Assembly (NCBI GenBank): GCA_037576195.1
Contig: CM075103.1
Span: forward strand, 20,398,001-20,462,000
Length of the DNA: 64,000 nucleotides
Source: Phytoseiulus persimilis
Taxonomy: Eukaryota > Arthropoda > Arachnida > Mesostigmata > Phytoseiidae
Reading direction: 5' to 3'
This document shows, in pieces, positions 1 to 12,561 of the stretch. Position 1 is the stretch's first letter. The number at the start of each line of letters is the position of its first letter. The notes under the pieces were generated by a model. It had not been told where the DNA came from and ran no database searches. It worked only from the letters and a program-made list of their open reading frames with translations. The position numbers were made by a program, and so were the translations under genes.

Positions 1-13
1 GGATCAGACTCAC

Positions 14-3000
14 CGATCAAAGGAGTCCCAGGCCCATCGTCCGGTCCATCATAAACTTTTACCTGTGAGCAGGATGGGAAATACGGAGTTATTCGAGAAT
101 CACATATTTCGAGTCTCACATCCACCGGAGGCTTCCGATCCGCGAGTGCCCTCATCTCGACCGAACATAGAATATCTCGCATTCGCGAGCTTCTTTCAAG
201 TCCTGCCCATCCTTGCGGGTGCGCGTCAACCGGGGGCCTGCGTACAGTTCACCCCGGCGAATTGCGCTTCACAGAGCGGGAGATATATTTCCAGCCCAAT
301 TGATTGGGGCACATGATTGATCAGAGCGCAGGCTTGGTTTGAGCGCGATGCATTCCAGCGTTTGTCGATTTGAGCTCCTGTTACGAGCTCATGGTTCATG
401 CTGGGCAATGAGCTACTGAGGAAAAACCAAAGGACAAATATTCGCAACATTATTTGCAAAAGGTGTGAGCGTCCACCTCGAACGAGTATGTCATGTCTTA
501 AGCACATTTGGAGCAATGAATATGCATTTCTCTGAAATTCGAAGCGGCCCATCTGCGAGCAAGCTGGACAGACATATTTCAGATTCTCATGCGACAGGCA
601 CGTAATTGATTCATGGTTCCCATGAAGTGTTTCTGCTCGAAGACGTGTGAGCATCTCTACGCATGTCCAGAACCACGTCGTCTACGTTCACATCGATTCC
701 ACGCTCACATCGACTGACACAGGAGGATGAACGGGGAAACGCATCTTATTCTTAGGATCGCATCTAGGAGATGAGATAGAAACTTTCTTATTCGGCTCAG
801 AATATTCTGAATTTCTATGACGACCTTCGACACATTGTTGGAATATGATAGTCAGATTGTGTTGATGAGTGTTGAAATAGTCAGATCCTCTCTGTCTGAT
901 TAAGTTGAGAGGCACGAGTGGGAGAGCTCATCATCCTGAATGTCAGTCGGAGTGGGAATTCGCATCGCTTGTCTCGGACTCAAAGTAGAAAAAACCCGTT
1001 CGAATGCTCATCTTCAATCGCTCCGAACGGACGTTCTCGGAGATCTTCCCTGTTCACTCGAACTCTCGGGGATATAAACCGGAGGGTTATCGCATTACAG
1101 AGTGCGTTAATCTGTCGAATGTCTACATTCTGGGACGTGGATTCAATTCAGATGAGGGCATTGCGCGGGGCCGCAGTAGCCATTCAGTACCACAGTCCGA
1201 TTGGGTTTCCCTTTCCCCCGATGCATCACTTTCCCAGAGCTGTTCCTCGTCCACGCTTGCTGCCTCAGATGAAACTCGAGCTGCTCTAGCGCGTTTTAAG
1301 GGTGCTGACGACACGGGAGTTGGCTGAGTTCTCGGAAGATTCGATGCGTTTCCAGAACAACGATTCCAAGATTCTCCCTCATAGCGAGCGAGTCGGCGAC
1401 TAGAGGGGCTCAGGAGAGTCGTCATAACCTGAACCCAATGAATGTCGCTGAGATTGACTGCGAAACCTTCGCTTACGATCAGCGACCTTCTCGCGGCCGC
1501 AGACTCGAACACATCTGTGCAGCTCTCGAAGTTGCGTCAGTTGAGTCAGATCCATCAGTCCATGATTTTCGGGCATTTGACGTGGGATCCAGTCGTGCTC
1601 GAGGCACGAAAGCCTCGAACCGGTCGGGCGAAAACTTTTTTTCGGTGTCTTGGGGTATATTCTCGTGCGTACAGTGTGCTCACACAGAACGCGCTCTTAC
1701 TTGATCAACAGTTTTGGATGTAATTGGCCGGATATATTTATGAGGTTCCGTCTACGAAGGAGCGGAAGCGGAGTCGCCGGAGGACGGGTCTGTTGTTAAG
1801 ACAAAGAGATATGGAAAGCTGTTTCCGGCCGATCCCGCCGGAAGGAGATCTCCCCATGCTCTAATAAATTGCGCCCCAGGGACTCCCGAACATTGTCTGT
1901 ATCTCCGACTGTACGACCGAGCACCGCGTTATTCCTTTACCAGAGTCTCTTAACGTGCCACCGCACGAGGGGGAGGGAACACTGCACGGACAACTTGCTT
2001 GATGTTCCCCCCGAAGAAGGGTTCCCGGTGACGTTTCGTGCGGGATGTTCTCTCCGCGGATCGAGGGTCGCGCGAGCAAATCGACAGAGCCGCGGCCCGA
2101 GTCAGAGCCAACGGAGGACTCTTGGTGATTGTCACCGATTTCAACAAGCGATCACTCCGTCAGGCGCAGGGCTCGTTAGGCGTTCCGAGCGAGCTCAGGA
2201 TTCTTGCTGCGTGCAACTAATGCACAACCGGGGGAATGGAATGACGCCATCTGCTGCCTCCCAATCAAGGTCATGCTTGTGTCGCCCACTGAAAGTTTTG
2301 CGAGACCGTTTCTCTCTGAGGGTCTCGGCGGAACGAGACCCCGCATCGAAACAACCGTCCATTCGAAATTATTCCCACAGGTGTATGAGGATAACGGAAT
2401 TCCGTTCGGTCGAGCGAACATCAGAACTTCGGAAGAGAGAAAGCGAGGGATACTTGTTCACTCTTTAAGGAACGGAGAAAATCACTGACTCGGACCAACC
2501 GCGCTCGACCGGTTCGATGATTCTTCCGCCTAGAGAGCGGGAAAAACGCCCTGACCTGCGTGCGCGGCGGATCTTTCGAGAATCCGCCGAGAAGAAGAAA
2601 CACGGAGGGGAGAGTTCTTCAAAACTTGCGAACTTACCGTATCGAATGGACAGTGAGAGCCTCCGAAAGAAAGATCAAAGTCCATGAATTCGAGCCGAAT
2701 CCGTTGTCCTTTCGTCCCAATGAACCTGGAAACGATGTAATTTGTGAGAGAAGTAGTCGAAATCATGGTGTCCATGAGTCGCATTTCTCGCAGCTTACCT
2801 GTATTGACAATCGAGATTTTTGGGATAAACTCCCGGATATGTTGGTGAGTAGAAATCGCCTTCTCGTTTCTGAGAGCCGTGAATGTTGAAGGAACAAATT
2901 GAACCGGGTGACGCTGGAGTTCCCAAGATGAATCGTGCTGCAGATTGGAAATTGTCAATGCCGAGCTCTTTTTTCATGACGTGTTATTCGTGAAGAGCAA

Positions 3001-6000
3001 AGAGCGCTACAGATCCCGCGTTGTCCCCGACGAGTCCTGACTCGAGAGGAATCAACGTCTCGTTCAACCGCTCGCCAAGAGAGACAAACAAGATCACTCA
3101 AAGAAGCCGGCTCAATGTCCGGATCTGAGCTCTCTGCGAAGTTTGCGGGTGTCTCGATCGGGTTCGCGTCCTGAATATTCGTGGTGAGAAGCTGAACATA
3201 AACGCTCGCTGTAGAACAAAGGTCAGGAACTTCCTGAGCCACAAATAGGATTCCTGAACCAGGACCAAAACCTCCGACCCAACATGAGAAGAATCTCCTT
3301 GGACTTCCGATGAGGCGAGATATGACAGACGCAATCCAAACAACGCCACAAACCTTCCCGGTTTCAGGCTTTTTCGGGTTGTTTATCCGGCAGCAGCAGA
3401 AGGATAGGATGGCGGAGAAAATATGAGGGACCGGGCCCTATTGGCTTCCTGACCGGCTCGGTGAATCGAGCGGCGGACATCGCACGACAAGATTCGATCT
3501 AATAGGAAAACCCACTGAGCTGGAAAAAGTACGACGTCGCTCCGAGCGGACCAGGGCGGGTTTTGACCCGGCCAAAGAGGCCATCACGAGTCCGGGAAGT
3601 TTTGCAAGATATTTTCTTGGAATCTCTTTCGTGCCTCCCAATATCACCCGGCCCGGTTCGATCTCTCCCAGGTCCAGTCTTCAGAAAGTTTTCTCATTCC
3701 CAGGATGAGGTTCTTTCCTGGCGCTTTCGGCCTCGGTTCGTTCGATGACGTTCCGAACTCTGGGCGGCTCTCCCGATGAACAAATGGTCTTCTAGCTCAT
3801 CTGTTCTGTACCTTCCGATTTCTACTCACAAGCATTGATGAACTCGTACGTTCCGCGAAAAACGTTGGCTGTATCGTTTGGGAAATCGGTGTAGAAACTG
3901 ATGACTAGTGTCCTGCAACGAAACCGTGAAGTTAACTGAGTTTTTCGATACATTCGAGCCGCGGCCTGATCATACGGATCGAATTACGTCCTCCAAGAAA
4001 ATTCGTCCGCCCAAATCACACTCTATCAACATCTCCGATCTCGGCCTTTGCACCGGACAATACAGAGTTCGATCCTGATGAGCGCTCTCTCCACCGGTGC
4101 CTCGCACAATGAACGCTGATTTATTCAAATCCGACGGAATAGCTCATTTTCATCGATCTGCATAACGTGGGAGTTGAGTCTGTTCTCCGAAAAACTCGGA
4201 GTTCGTACCAGAAAAAGACCGGCATTGTCAGCCCTCGGGTCGCAGCTTGAACCACTGGTTGTGGGAGTGTTCTCTTTCCCCCAAGAAATCCATCCTGATT
4301 CCCGGACACCGATGTCGGCTTTTGAATATATCGAAAGCGATCCTCAAATCATTGCCACTTCTGGAATCTGAATGCCGCGACAGCTCACGAAGCTCTATAG
4401 AATATCGACGACGAATCCGCAGGAAACGGCCACGTTCCACAACGGTGGCATCAATTCTCGGTCGAATCGGAATACGCGGATGTTTCCCAGCTGAATTTCT
4501 CAGCGAAAGTAGGAGTTTCTCGGGACGGGGAAACTCACCTGTAAACGGAAATTCTCCGACGGGGGTAGATTCTTCCGCAAAAACGACCACCGAAAGGTGA
4601 CTCGATTAGATCTGCTGTGGGGTCTTGTACTTCGCTGTAGATGTCGAGATATTCGTGATTGCACCTGCGGAACGAAGAAAAAATCGAAGGGTTTCGTCGT
4701 TTTCCATTTCATTGAGATAGCCCAGATTTTCGCGGACTTTTCCCTTCCGCCAGGCAGGGGATGGGGATCGTTCCTATTCGGCGGCGACCAGAACCGGAGC
4801 CGCTGCGCTTCGTTCAGAAGCTCTGCTCTGGTCCTGCCGGTGGTAACAAGGTTCATCGGTCACGGGAGATCGTCTATCGCGCAACTCGGTGACGGAGGAC
4901 AAGTCGACGAAGCGTGAAACGCATCATACGCGCGTTTGCGGCCACGGAGTCAGAGTCGTTGGAGCGAAAAGAGGGAAAGCGTAAGAGGGAGGCGAACTCC
5001 TGGAAACCTAGGCTCCTGAAGACTCCGGAGAGCTAACTCCTCCGAGCCGGGCCCCGGAATTTCCTTGAAAGCCCTCCCCTCATTTCAAGAGCGGCGACCG
5101 GATCCCGAAACCACACCGAGCCCTAGGCACTGGCGACTCTCTGTGCCCCGCGATCACGATTGCCGTGAAACCCCTCGGCAACATGGTGCATGCAGTCATG
5201 CACGCGACTCAGTTGATACGCGCATGCGGCCCAGTCGTACGGGCGTGCACTAAATGTCTGCTTTGCTTTCATCTTCTTTTCCCTCTCCACTTCCTCGCAA
5301 CGCGAACCGCCGCGAACTTCGACCCTATCTATCCAAACGCAGCCTCTGTTCGCGAGGACATTTCTCTCGAGGAGCTCGTGAGAGATGAGCTCCTGTTTCC
5401 AGACTTCGCAAGAGAAAAATTGCGGGAGCGCTCCTCGAGGTGCCGTTGAAAGTTGCTTACCTCACTTTCTCTAGAGCTAAACTCGATTTTCGAACTTTGT
5501 TCCGAGCAGAACCCGACTCGCGTCTTGCAAGACTTTGAGGAAACGTCAAACACGGCTTCTGAGACCCGAGCCTGAACGCGAAGGATGAGTCTCAAAGCCG
5601 ATTAGACCTACGCTCTGGATGCGTTTTCATGGTTCTCTGACGCGTCGGGCAGCCCAACGGCTGACGCGGTTTCTAATTCGCGAAGACGCCAACGGTTCTA
5701 GAGCGGAGCCGCCGGGAATCCGGGTTTTTTTCTTGGATTACCGTCCCCAAGAAGCTAATCACGAAACCAAGAGCGTTGAGGTCCCTGAAGCAACCTCTCG
5801 CGTTCGGCGTTTTCAACGAGGGCGGAGGGGACGTTGCCCTCGCTCAAGCTGCCTCGGTTGCTGCTCAAGTTGGAATCCGAACGGTCACAGCCGACAGCGT
5901 GTTAAAGAGTCGGGAGACAAAGCACTCAATTAAAGCACCTATTATGCCCACGATGTCACCGACTCCGGCGTTCGCCAGAAAAGTCGTCTGGTGGCTCGAG

Positions 6001-6442
6001 CAAGGCTCCGCTTGCATGATGAGTGGACTGGATCCGGATAGAAGTAAGAAGAGCTCCCGATTCTCCGTCCGGGAAGAGGTACTTACTCGGGTGGCGTGCC
6101 TCGGACGCGGAAAGCGGTGAACGTGACGTCGACCCGTTCTCCAGGTTGAGCGATGAAAGTGTATAAGCACTGACGGACTGGTGATCTGTTTCCTGCAACA
6201 CCTGCGGGATGGTTCACTGGTTATACTCGTCAGCGATTCGATAGCTGTCTCGGGGTCAGAACTCTAATGAATGGACTTCCGTATCGATCGGTTCCCTCCC
6301 GGTCTCTGGATATCAGGCTGTGTGACGCGGAAGGTTTCGTAGTTCACGGCCGGGAACTCACCCGGCGCGATGTCCATGTGTGGTGCGGAAAATGTCCCGT
6401 TCCGAGCCCCCTCAGGAGTGCTGATGAACATTCGGTCGCACT
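14..6442 (-). CDS. Multi-CUB-domain extracellular protein, partial (seven exons)
   Basis: Secreted or membrane CUB protein that continues past the left window edge. Exons in gene order are 6442-6362, 6192-6087, 4664-4539, 3912-3830, 2937-2799, 2725-2638 and 62-14. Every junction has GT-AG sites and matching phase, giving about 224 residues. CUB1 starts at CDRMFIST, continues through AQPGERVDVTF and CNHEYLDIYSEV, reaches PFGGRFCG with its fourth cysteine, and ends VISFYTDF. CUB2 starts at ICSFNI and carries FYSPTYPGVYP, GQRIRLEFMDFDL, HCPFDTVKVYDGP and PGTPLIG, where the window ends. Such paired CUBs resemble proteins annotated as suppressor-of-lurcher (SOL-1)-like receptor auxiliaries; that name is an inference from memory. 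The first exon here starts in phase 1, so an upstream exon is required; see 38077-38140. Confidence 0.85.
63..2637 (-). other. Large intron of the CUB gene
   Basis: It lies between the donor after 2638 (gtaagt) and the acceptor before 62 (ctcacag). Open frames inside it show no family motif on either strand. Confidence 0.7.
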
Positions 6443-9400
6443 CTGTAAACAGGAGAAAATATTCCGTTATTGAGGGGATTTTTCGGACTCGAGTGGAGCT
6501 CTTCCCGCGTCTTCGAAGTCTCTTCATCTGTGCTGCAAACACTCCCTTTCTTGATCGAGCTCGCGAATCGCCAACTCAGACCATCCTATTATCAGGCTCA
6601 TATATATTAATGGGATTTCAGCTGATTGCGGTCTCGGTTGCTCGGTGATGACTTCCGAAGCATTCGTAGCCGGTTCTCCTTCCACCAGCGCCTTTTTCCG
6701 ATGTACGTAAAAGGCGAATGGTGAAAGTGTATGTATCAAGGACGCACAGGGCTGTTTTGAGTGATCCTGTCATCGTCCGTCATCCCATTCCACATCGCGC
6801 TCATCTAAGCTTCAATTTTGCAAAGACGACATTGACATGAATCTATTGCAGCCGGAGCTTCGAAAGTGGATTCGAATCCTTCGACAAACTTCGGCGTCCG
6901 CCTAGTGGAGGTTTTCAGTCGCGACCCAAAGCCGCGCGGCATGGCACGCTATTCCGTCAGCAAGCTTCCTGATTGAAAAGTGCAGAGTTTGGAAACCCGA
7001 CCGGATTCCAAACCGTATTTACGACTCTCTCCTGGCGTAGGTGATGTTCTGAAAAACCCCCGCCGGCACGACGTCGGTCCCGTGCAGAGGATTTTAGCGT
7101 TCTTGACGACGCATTGGCCTCTGGTTTGCCTCGGCGGTATCGACAGCACCAGACGAACGTCGAAAGTCGAGAGATCCGGTCAGCCATCGGAGATTCTGAG
7201 GAAGCTTTTTGGACGTGAAGTCGCCAGTCAATCGGTATTTCCGACGTTCTCCGGAAACTTTCCGAAAAAACTCGGGGAGTTTCGAACGAACAGAGCCGGT
7301 TCCTCGATTTGAATGCATACGAGCGTCGCAGCCTCCGCGGTCGGAGCTGTTGTCGCGTCTCCGTTCAAGGAGCATATGAGGACACACCTTCCAGGAACGC
7401 TCGCGGACTATGAAGCAACTCCCGCAGAGAGTCAGCACGCTCGGCCTCTGAGCAAGTTTTCGCAACGTGTTCTCTCCCCGGGCTCCGCGAGCGGCCCGCA
7501 GCCCCCTCAGCCTTCTACAGAGAGGGTCGCTCCAAGTTTCCCACCCGTCTTTTGGAACTTTGGCGCGTTGCGAGAAGGAGCTCCCGCCGGACCGGTGAGA
7601 ACCGAACCAAACATTCTTTTTCTCTTGGGTTCCGGAGAACGTTCTGGAAAACTCGGAAAAGTCCAGTCTCCTCAACAATCGGTTTCCACGATTCCTTATT
7701 CAATAAACGAGCTTCTAATCAGAACAGCTCGGCGAACTTTTGCGAGAACATCGTCTGCTACGGCTCCCGAAGGGGGGGGGGGGGGAGAACGGTATCCTGC
7801 GATAATGGTGTGATACAAAGAGCTCATCCTTGTGAGGCTGGCACGGGAGACCGGTACCGGACAGAGAGCGGGTGCGTGCCCGAGGCCTGTCTCGTGAAAC
7901 CGAAGCACCGGGAACGAAAAATCGAATTCGAACCGCGGAGCTCGGGCGCCTTCCGCAGTTTCCACTCCCATGCCCCTGTGGAAGCGGCAAAACACGAGCG
8001 GTGGGCGCCCCGACAAGAGAACACAAACAGTGGAAGCTCCATGTCGGGATTTGAAGCTACTTCCGATGCGGAAGAAACGACTCTACAGGAAATCGAATGA
8101 GTCCCGATCCGGCGGCGGATGCTGATGCAGCGTCGAATTTTCCTCAAAGCTGAATTGTGACCCCATAGTGGATTCGATTCAATAGAAACCGACAACAACG
8201 GCAGAAAAAAGCGCGACTACTTGGCCCGACGACTAATGTTGGCTGCTTTTTGGGATGGTGAAACTGAAAGCATGGATCTGATATCACGCGCTCTCGACAA
8301 TGCGCCCACCGTGGCGACGAGCGAGGAAACAAACTTTCCAATTCGGTGCCCCACACCGAAGACTCCTGAAATCACATGTGACGACTGTGTCAACAGTCGG
8401 AAATGTTGAGACTGTGCCGAGCTGCAGGAATCACGCGCGACCCGAGCTCGTTCGATCGTTCAGAAATCGGGGAGCTACCGCTAACTTGAGCCCGACCAGC
8501 TGGAGTCGATCACTTTCACTCCCTAGAGGTCATCGTTCCGAGAAACCGCCACGGCTCGGCTCGGACAGTCTGGGAGCTGAGCTCACGGCCCGCTTCTGCT
8601 TTTGATAGGAAAGTAGTTGAGGAGGAGCTCCTCGAAGAGGTATTCAGTCGGTCAGGTCGTTGGGAGAGCCTGGTGGGAACACGGTCGCTACCGGCGCTCT
8701 AATGATCGGCGGGGGAACGAGTCTGGGCCCGAAGACAACGACGACGACGACGACGTGGCGCTTCCTCAAAAAGCCGCAGGCGGCGAACAGTGGTGTGTCA
8801 CAAGAGGAAAAACCCCCAACTAAACCAATTATAAAGCTGTGCAATTTTTACTCTGCGGCCCCTTCCCGCCGCCCCCGGGACTGTTATCCCCCCGGTCCCT
8901 TTTGCTACTCCTTGGGCCGCTCTCAAGGATCGGGAGAAGAGTGGGAGGCGCTCCCGGAGGAATGCCGGCTCGGCACTCTCCAGCCCCCCTGATTCGAATG
9001 ATTCCCTGGAATGTCACGGCCACCGAACTCCTCGTATAACGAACCCGCCAAGGACGACAGCTCGAACACGATTATGGAATGGGGATCTCCCCGCTGTCCT
9101 CGTAAAGGTGAGCAATGTGAATGCGCGGAAAACGGGGAGTGCGGAAGGAAAATCCAGAATCATCCGGAGCCTGATACATTTTTGGAAGTTTGGAGACATC
9201 GCCGTTGGGGAATGCCGCGAAATTTACTGGTTGCGGCACCTGACGGCTCTCAGTCTCGTCGGCGTTTCTGATTCTGTGTTCGAAGCTGCAACTACTCCTC
9301 CCGAGGCTTTCCCGAACTCTAGTCGGTTCTCGTTCTCAAGCGTTTGCCGTCTGCTCTCAAGCGAACCGGGTTCACTGCGGCGCGTTAGATCAGGTGCTCG

Positions 9401-9589
9401 GGCTGTTCGATCCACCGAGCTGTGCGTAATCGATGAAGAAGGTGAAATGGTTGGAAGGATGAAGAGTCGTTTCATTGCGGGAGCGGCGATACGATAGGAG
9501 ATGAGGAGCTTAGGTTGGCGAGGGGGAGGTGAAATCAAAAGAGGTTCATCGACTTGGGGCGAGCCAGTGAGCGACGGCGGATTCGGAGT
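6443..9589. other. Non-coding or unresolved DNA, with a 14-G run and an ACG microsatellite
   Basis: It holds a run of 14 G (7772-7785), an ACG repeat near 8738-8755 and several open frames with arginine/serine-rich, antisense-looking translations. One plus ORF at 9011-9271 (ATG, 86 codons, clustered cysteines CPRKGEQCEC) could be coding but has no other support. Confidence 0.5.
7772..7785. repeat. Homopolymer run of 14 G
   Basis: Direct reading. Similar runs occur at 36361-36372 (12 G), 42416-42428 (13 C), 46245-46255 (11 G) and 60548-60562 (15 C). Confidence 0.95.
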
Positions 9590-9649
9590 TGTCAATGATG
9601 ATGAAGGCATGAGTTAATCCGAGGCCTCCTCTCTTCGTTGTCCCTTTCC

Positions 9650-9960
9650 ACGGTTTTCGAATGAACCAGCGAACGAGCGAGCGAACGAAGGAAGCAAGGC
9701 GAACCCGGCTTCAAGTCGCGCCGCGCTGATTCCCCGCCATCACACCGGGCTCGACCGCCAGCGCTGGTGTTGCACGACATCATCTTTCTTCGTTGACTGG
9801 TCGTGTTCGCAGCGTCGACGTTCGCGGCGTCCGCGCGACTTGCTATTGAACCCGATTCCCCGAGAGAGGATCGAACCGTGTGCTTCGAAAGTTGATTCCG
9901 TGCTCGTGTTCGGGGATTAAAGACCTGTTCCGTGGGAGGATTCACCGTTCGCGTTGAGAG
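9650..9960 (+). other. Candidate 5' UTR exon of the serine protease gene
   Basis: A GC-rich stretch dense in short gcga/gaac repeats ends at a strong donor, GAGAG followed by gtgagttcg at 9961. The first coding exon of the protease downstream begins at an acceptor (cctttcgcag, ending 12540) 21 bases before its ATG, so it needs an upstream non-coding exon. This is the best candidate on the strand. The 5' limit is arbitrary. Confidence 0.4.
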
Positions 9961-12561
9961 GTGAGTTCGCTGCGATCGCTACGATCGTGTCATGACAGAA
10001 CTCGAACCCAACCCGCGAGTTCTGACCGTTCTCGGTACTTTCGTTGGATGCGAGGTCCGGGAAACTTCGTCAGGGGAACGTGAGCGCGACGAAAGAAGAA
10101 ATTGACGGAGCAAATCTCGGGTACAGTCGAGGAAACAAGAACATGTCACACCGACAACGTGCTCAGTGATGGAAGCAGACACGTGAGACGATTTCGCCGG
10201 CCCGCCAACCCGTTAACCTCTCCCGTTCGCCGTTGTTGCCGTCACCGCCGACCGCTAGCCAAACAGCCGCCCGCCATATCAGCTGCTTCTGTGGTAATGG
10301 ACTCTGTCGGTGCCATGGAACGCCTCGCGTCAACAGCTCTATGAAGCCGTCTCAGGACAGGTGTGGACTTGACGCTGATCCTCTGGAGGTACTGCTTCTG
10401 GAACCCAGCTGTTATACGAGTGCGAAACACTTGGCTTTGTAGTCAGTTGGACGATGCATGCTCTGCATTGGAGCTTGCTCTGGATCTGCGTTTTCCGTTG
10501 ATCATCCCGTTTTCCAGCGGGGCTTGCATCCGCAAAGGTTATAACTCTTTCTTCCTATGGAAGTATCGTAACCCCTATCTTCCCTGTCACGAGCCTCTCC
10601 CCGTCAGAGAAAGAGGAGGAGGGGAATCGGGTGGAAAGAAGGCGATTGGTCGATGTGGTTGACGGAACAGATGGGTTAGGAGGATTGTGTCTCTCCGAAA
10701 CTTCGCATGACCTCTGCTGTAACGGCAAAAACGTCATCCGGGAAAAGCGTCCGATGAACGCCGACCATCACCAATCGGCAACATGAACTAACTGGATAGG
10801 GAAAAAGTTGGCAGAGGAGCATTCCGGGTCGCAGCACACCGCCGCTTGTAGAAACGATTTGAGCACCGCCCATCTTGTCGGGCGAAACTTGAGTGGCGGG
10901 GAGGGGGGACGCCTCGACGTAATCGATGTCGACAGGAGGGACAAGAGCAGAAGCAACAGGGAAACAGTTCCACTGGGAACGTCCGAGGGCGTGATCTTCG
11001 GCCAGAAGCGGGAACCGGCAGTTGATGGCGGAAACGGAAAAATTGTTATCGGCGTGTTCGACTTCAGATTCCGGAAGGAAAAGTCGCTGAGCAGTTCCCG
11101 AAAGCCGTCGCCGGGACCCGTAGCTTGATGAGATTGATCAAGAAATTCCGTTTCTATGCCGTGTTAAGATCACACCGAGCGGCTGAGTGGAGGAACTCGA
11201 AGAAAATACCACGCGGGGATCCTTCCTCGCGTCAACGTCGACGGGACTCTTCTTCTCGTTCAGAGAATTCGTTTGCAAACGTCACAAACAATGAGCATTG
11301 ATTATGAGCTCCGTTTTCGGCGGTGACGGCAGCGGATGCCGCGGCCCTGGATGAATGAAATGTAGTGGAATTAATATTTTCATATATTCCCGCGAACAAC
11401 CCTCGATTATTATCAAATGCTCCTCCGGAACTCCATGGGAAGAAAAACTCCCGGAAGAAGCACTCCATCATAAAATCCCAGGGCTGCCGGGGCTTCCGTC
11501 GCAAGTTTTCAGAATTGAGTCGTTTGAAGCGAACGGATGGAATTCAAAACCCGACTCAACGCAAGAGTCCCGAGAAGTTCGCGAACTCACAGAACAGCGA
11601 CTCTAAGAAGGTGGCGAGAATCCTCATGATCCGCGGCTCGAACCTGGCCAGTTTTCTATCACGAAACGTAGTGGGGTGTGAATCGTCAGAGACTCGAAGT
11701 TGGGCGACGGAGCTTAAGCGAACAATTTTCAAAGCTTCGGCAGCACTGTGTGACTATTTGCTGGGAATTGATTGGAATATTTCCAATCGGCCAACCCGGT
11801 CAGTAGGTCAAGAGTTCTGAATTTTAATCTTTACCACTCGTTTTCCTCCATTCACATCAGACCGCCTACGGCAGCCGTGGCTCCGTCGCGAACCATTACT
11901 ACATTCAGGACTCTCACGACCTTCGATTGATTTTTACGGGGCGGGAACCGCCGCCACCTGCATACCGTGCGAATCAGTCGTCGAGAAGCCGCAGGGAAGC
12001 GAGGCATCCATCTGCCGTTAATGGGAATGCCGCGAGTGTGGGAGTTCTGACTCCATAGCGGCACGTGCGATCGACGTGAATGCAGACGTACGCAATTCCA
12101 CCCCAACAGCTGCTGTCGACCTGAAAGCCGGCATCACAGATTCAGCTGCAACGACCGCGGTGCCGGCCGGCTTCGGGGCCAACAGCTAATCTGGCCTCAG
12201 CAACGACACGGATGCCGCGACAGTCATGTTTTGCGATCGGGGTTGCACCACCTGAAGTCAGCAGGGACCCAGTTTCGATGGAGCTTTCCCGACCGTCAAG
12301 CGCTTCTTCGCAAAAGTGTCAAATGAGACTGATCCGTCGCGAGGAGGCTTCGACCGCTGCCTCGCTCCGATCGAGAAACGTGAAGATCCACCCCAAATCT
12401 CTCTCTGTTCCCGAACTGTGTTTGTGGACCCGGGTACCTCGCAATCGGGAACAGCTCCCGCAGGTGATCCGGGCAGGAGCAAACAAGTCAAGTCACAACA
12501 GGACTGATTCTCCCCTTTCAACGTGTTCCTCCTTTCGCAGGTCCTCCCGGTGAAATTAATC

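Noticed and set aside
7094-7678. 194-codon minus ORF overlapping a 166-codon plus ORF
   Set aside because: Both are compositionally antisense-like and no family, start context or splice site favours either.
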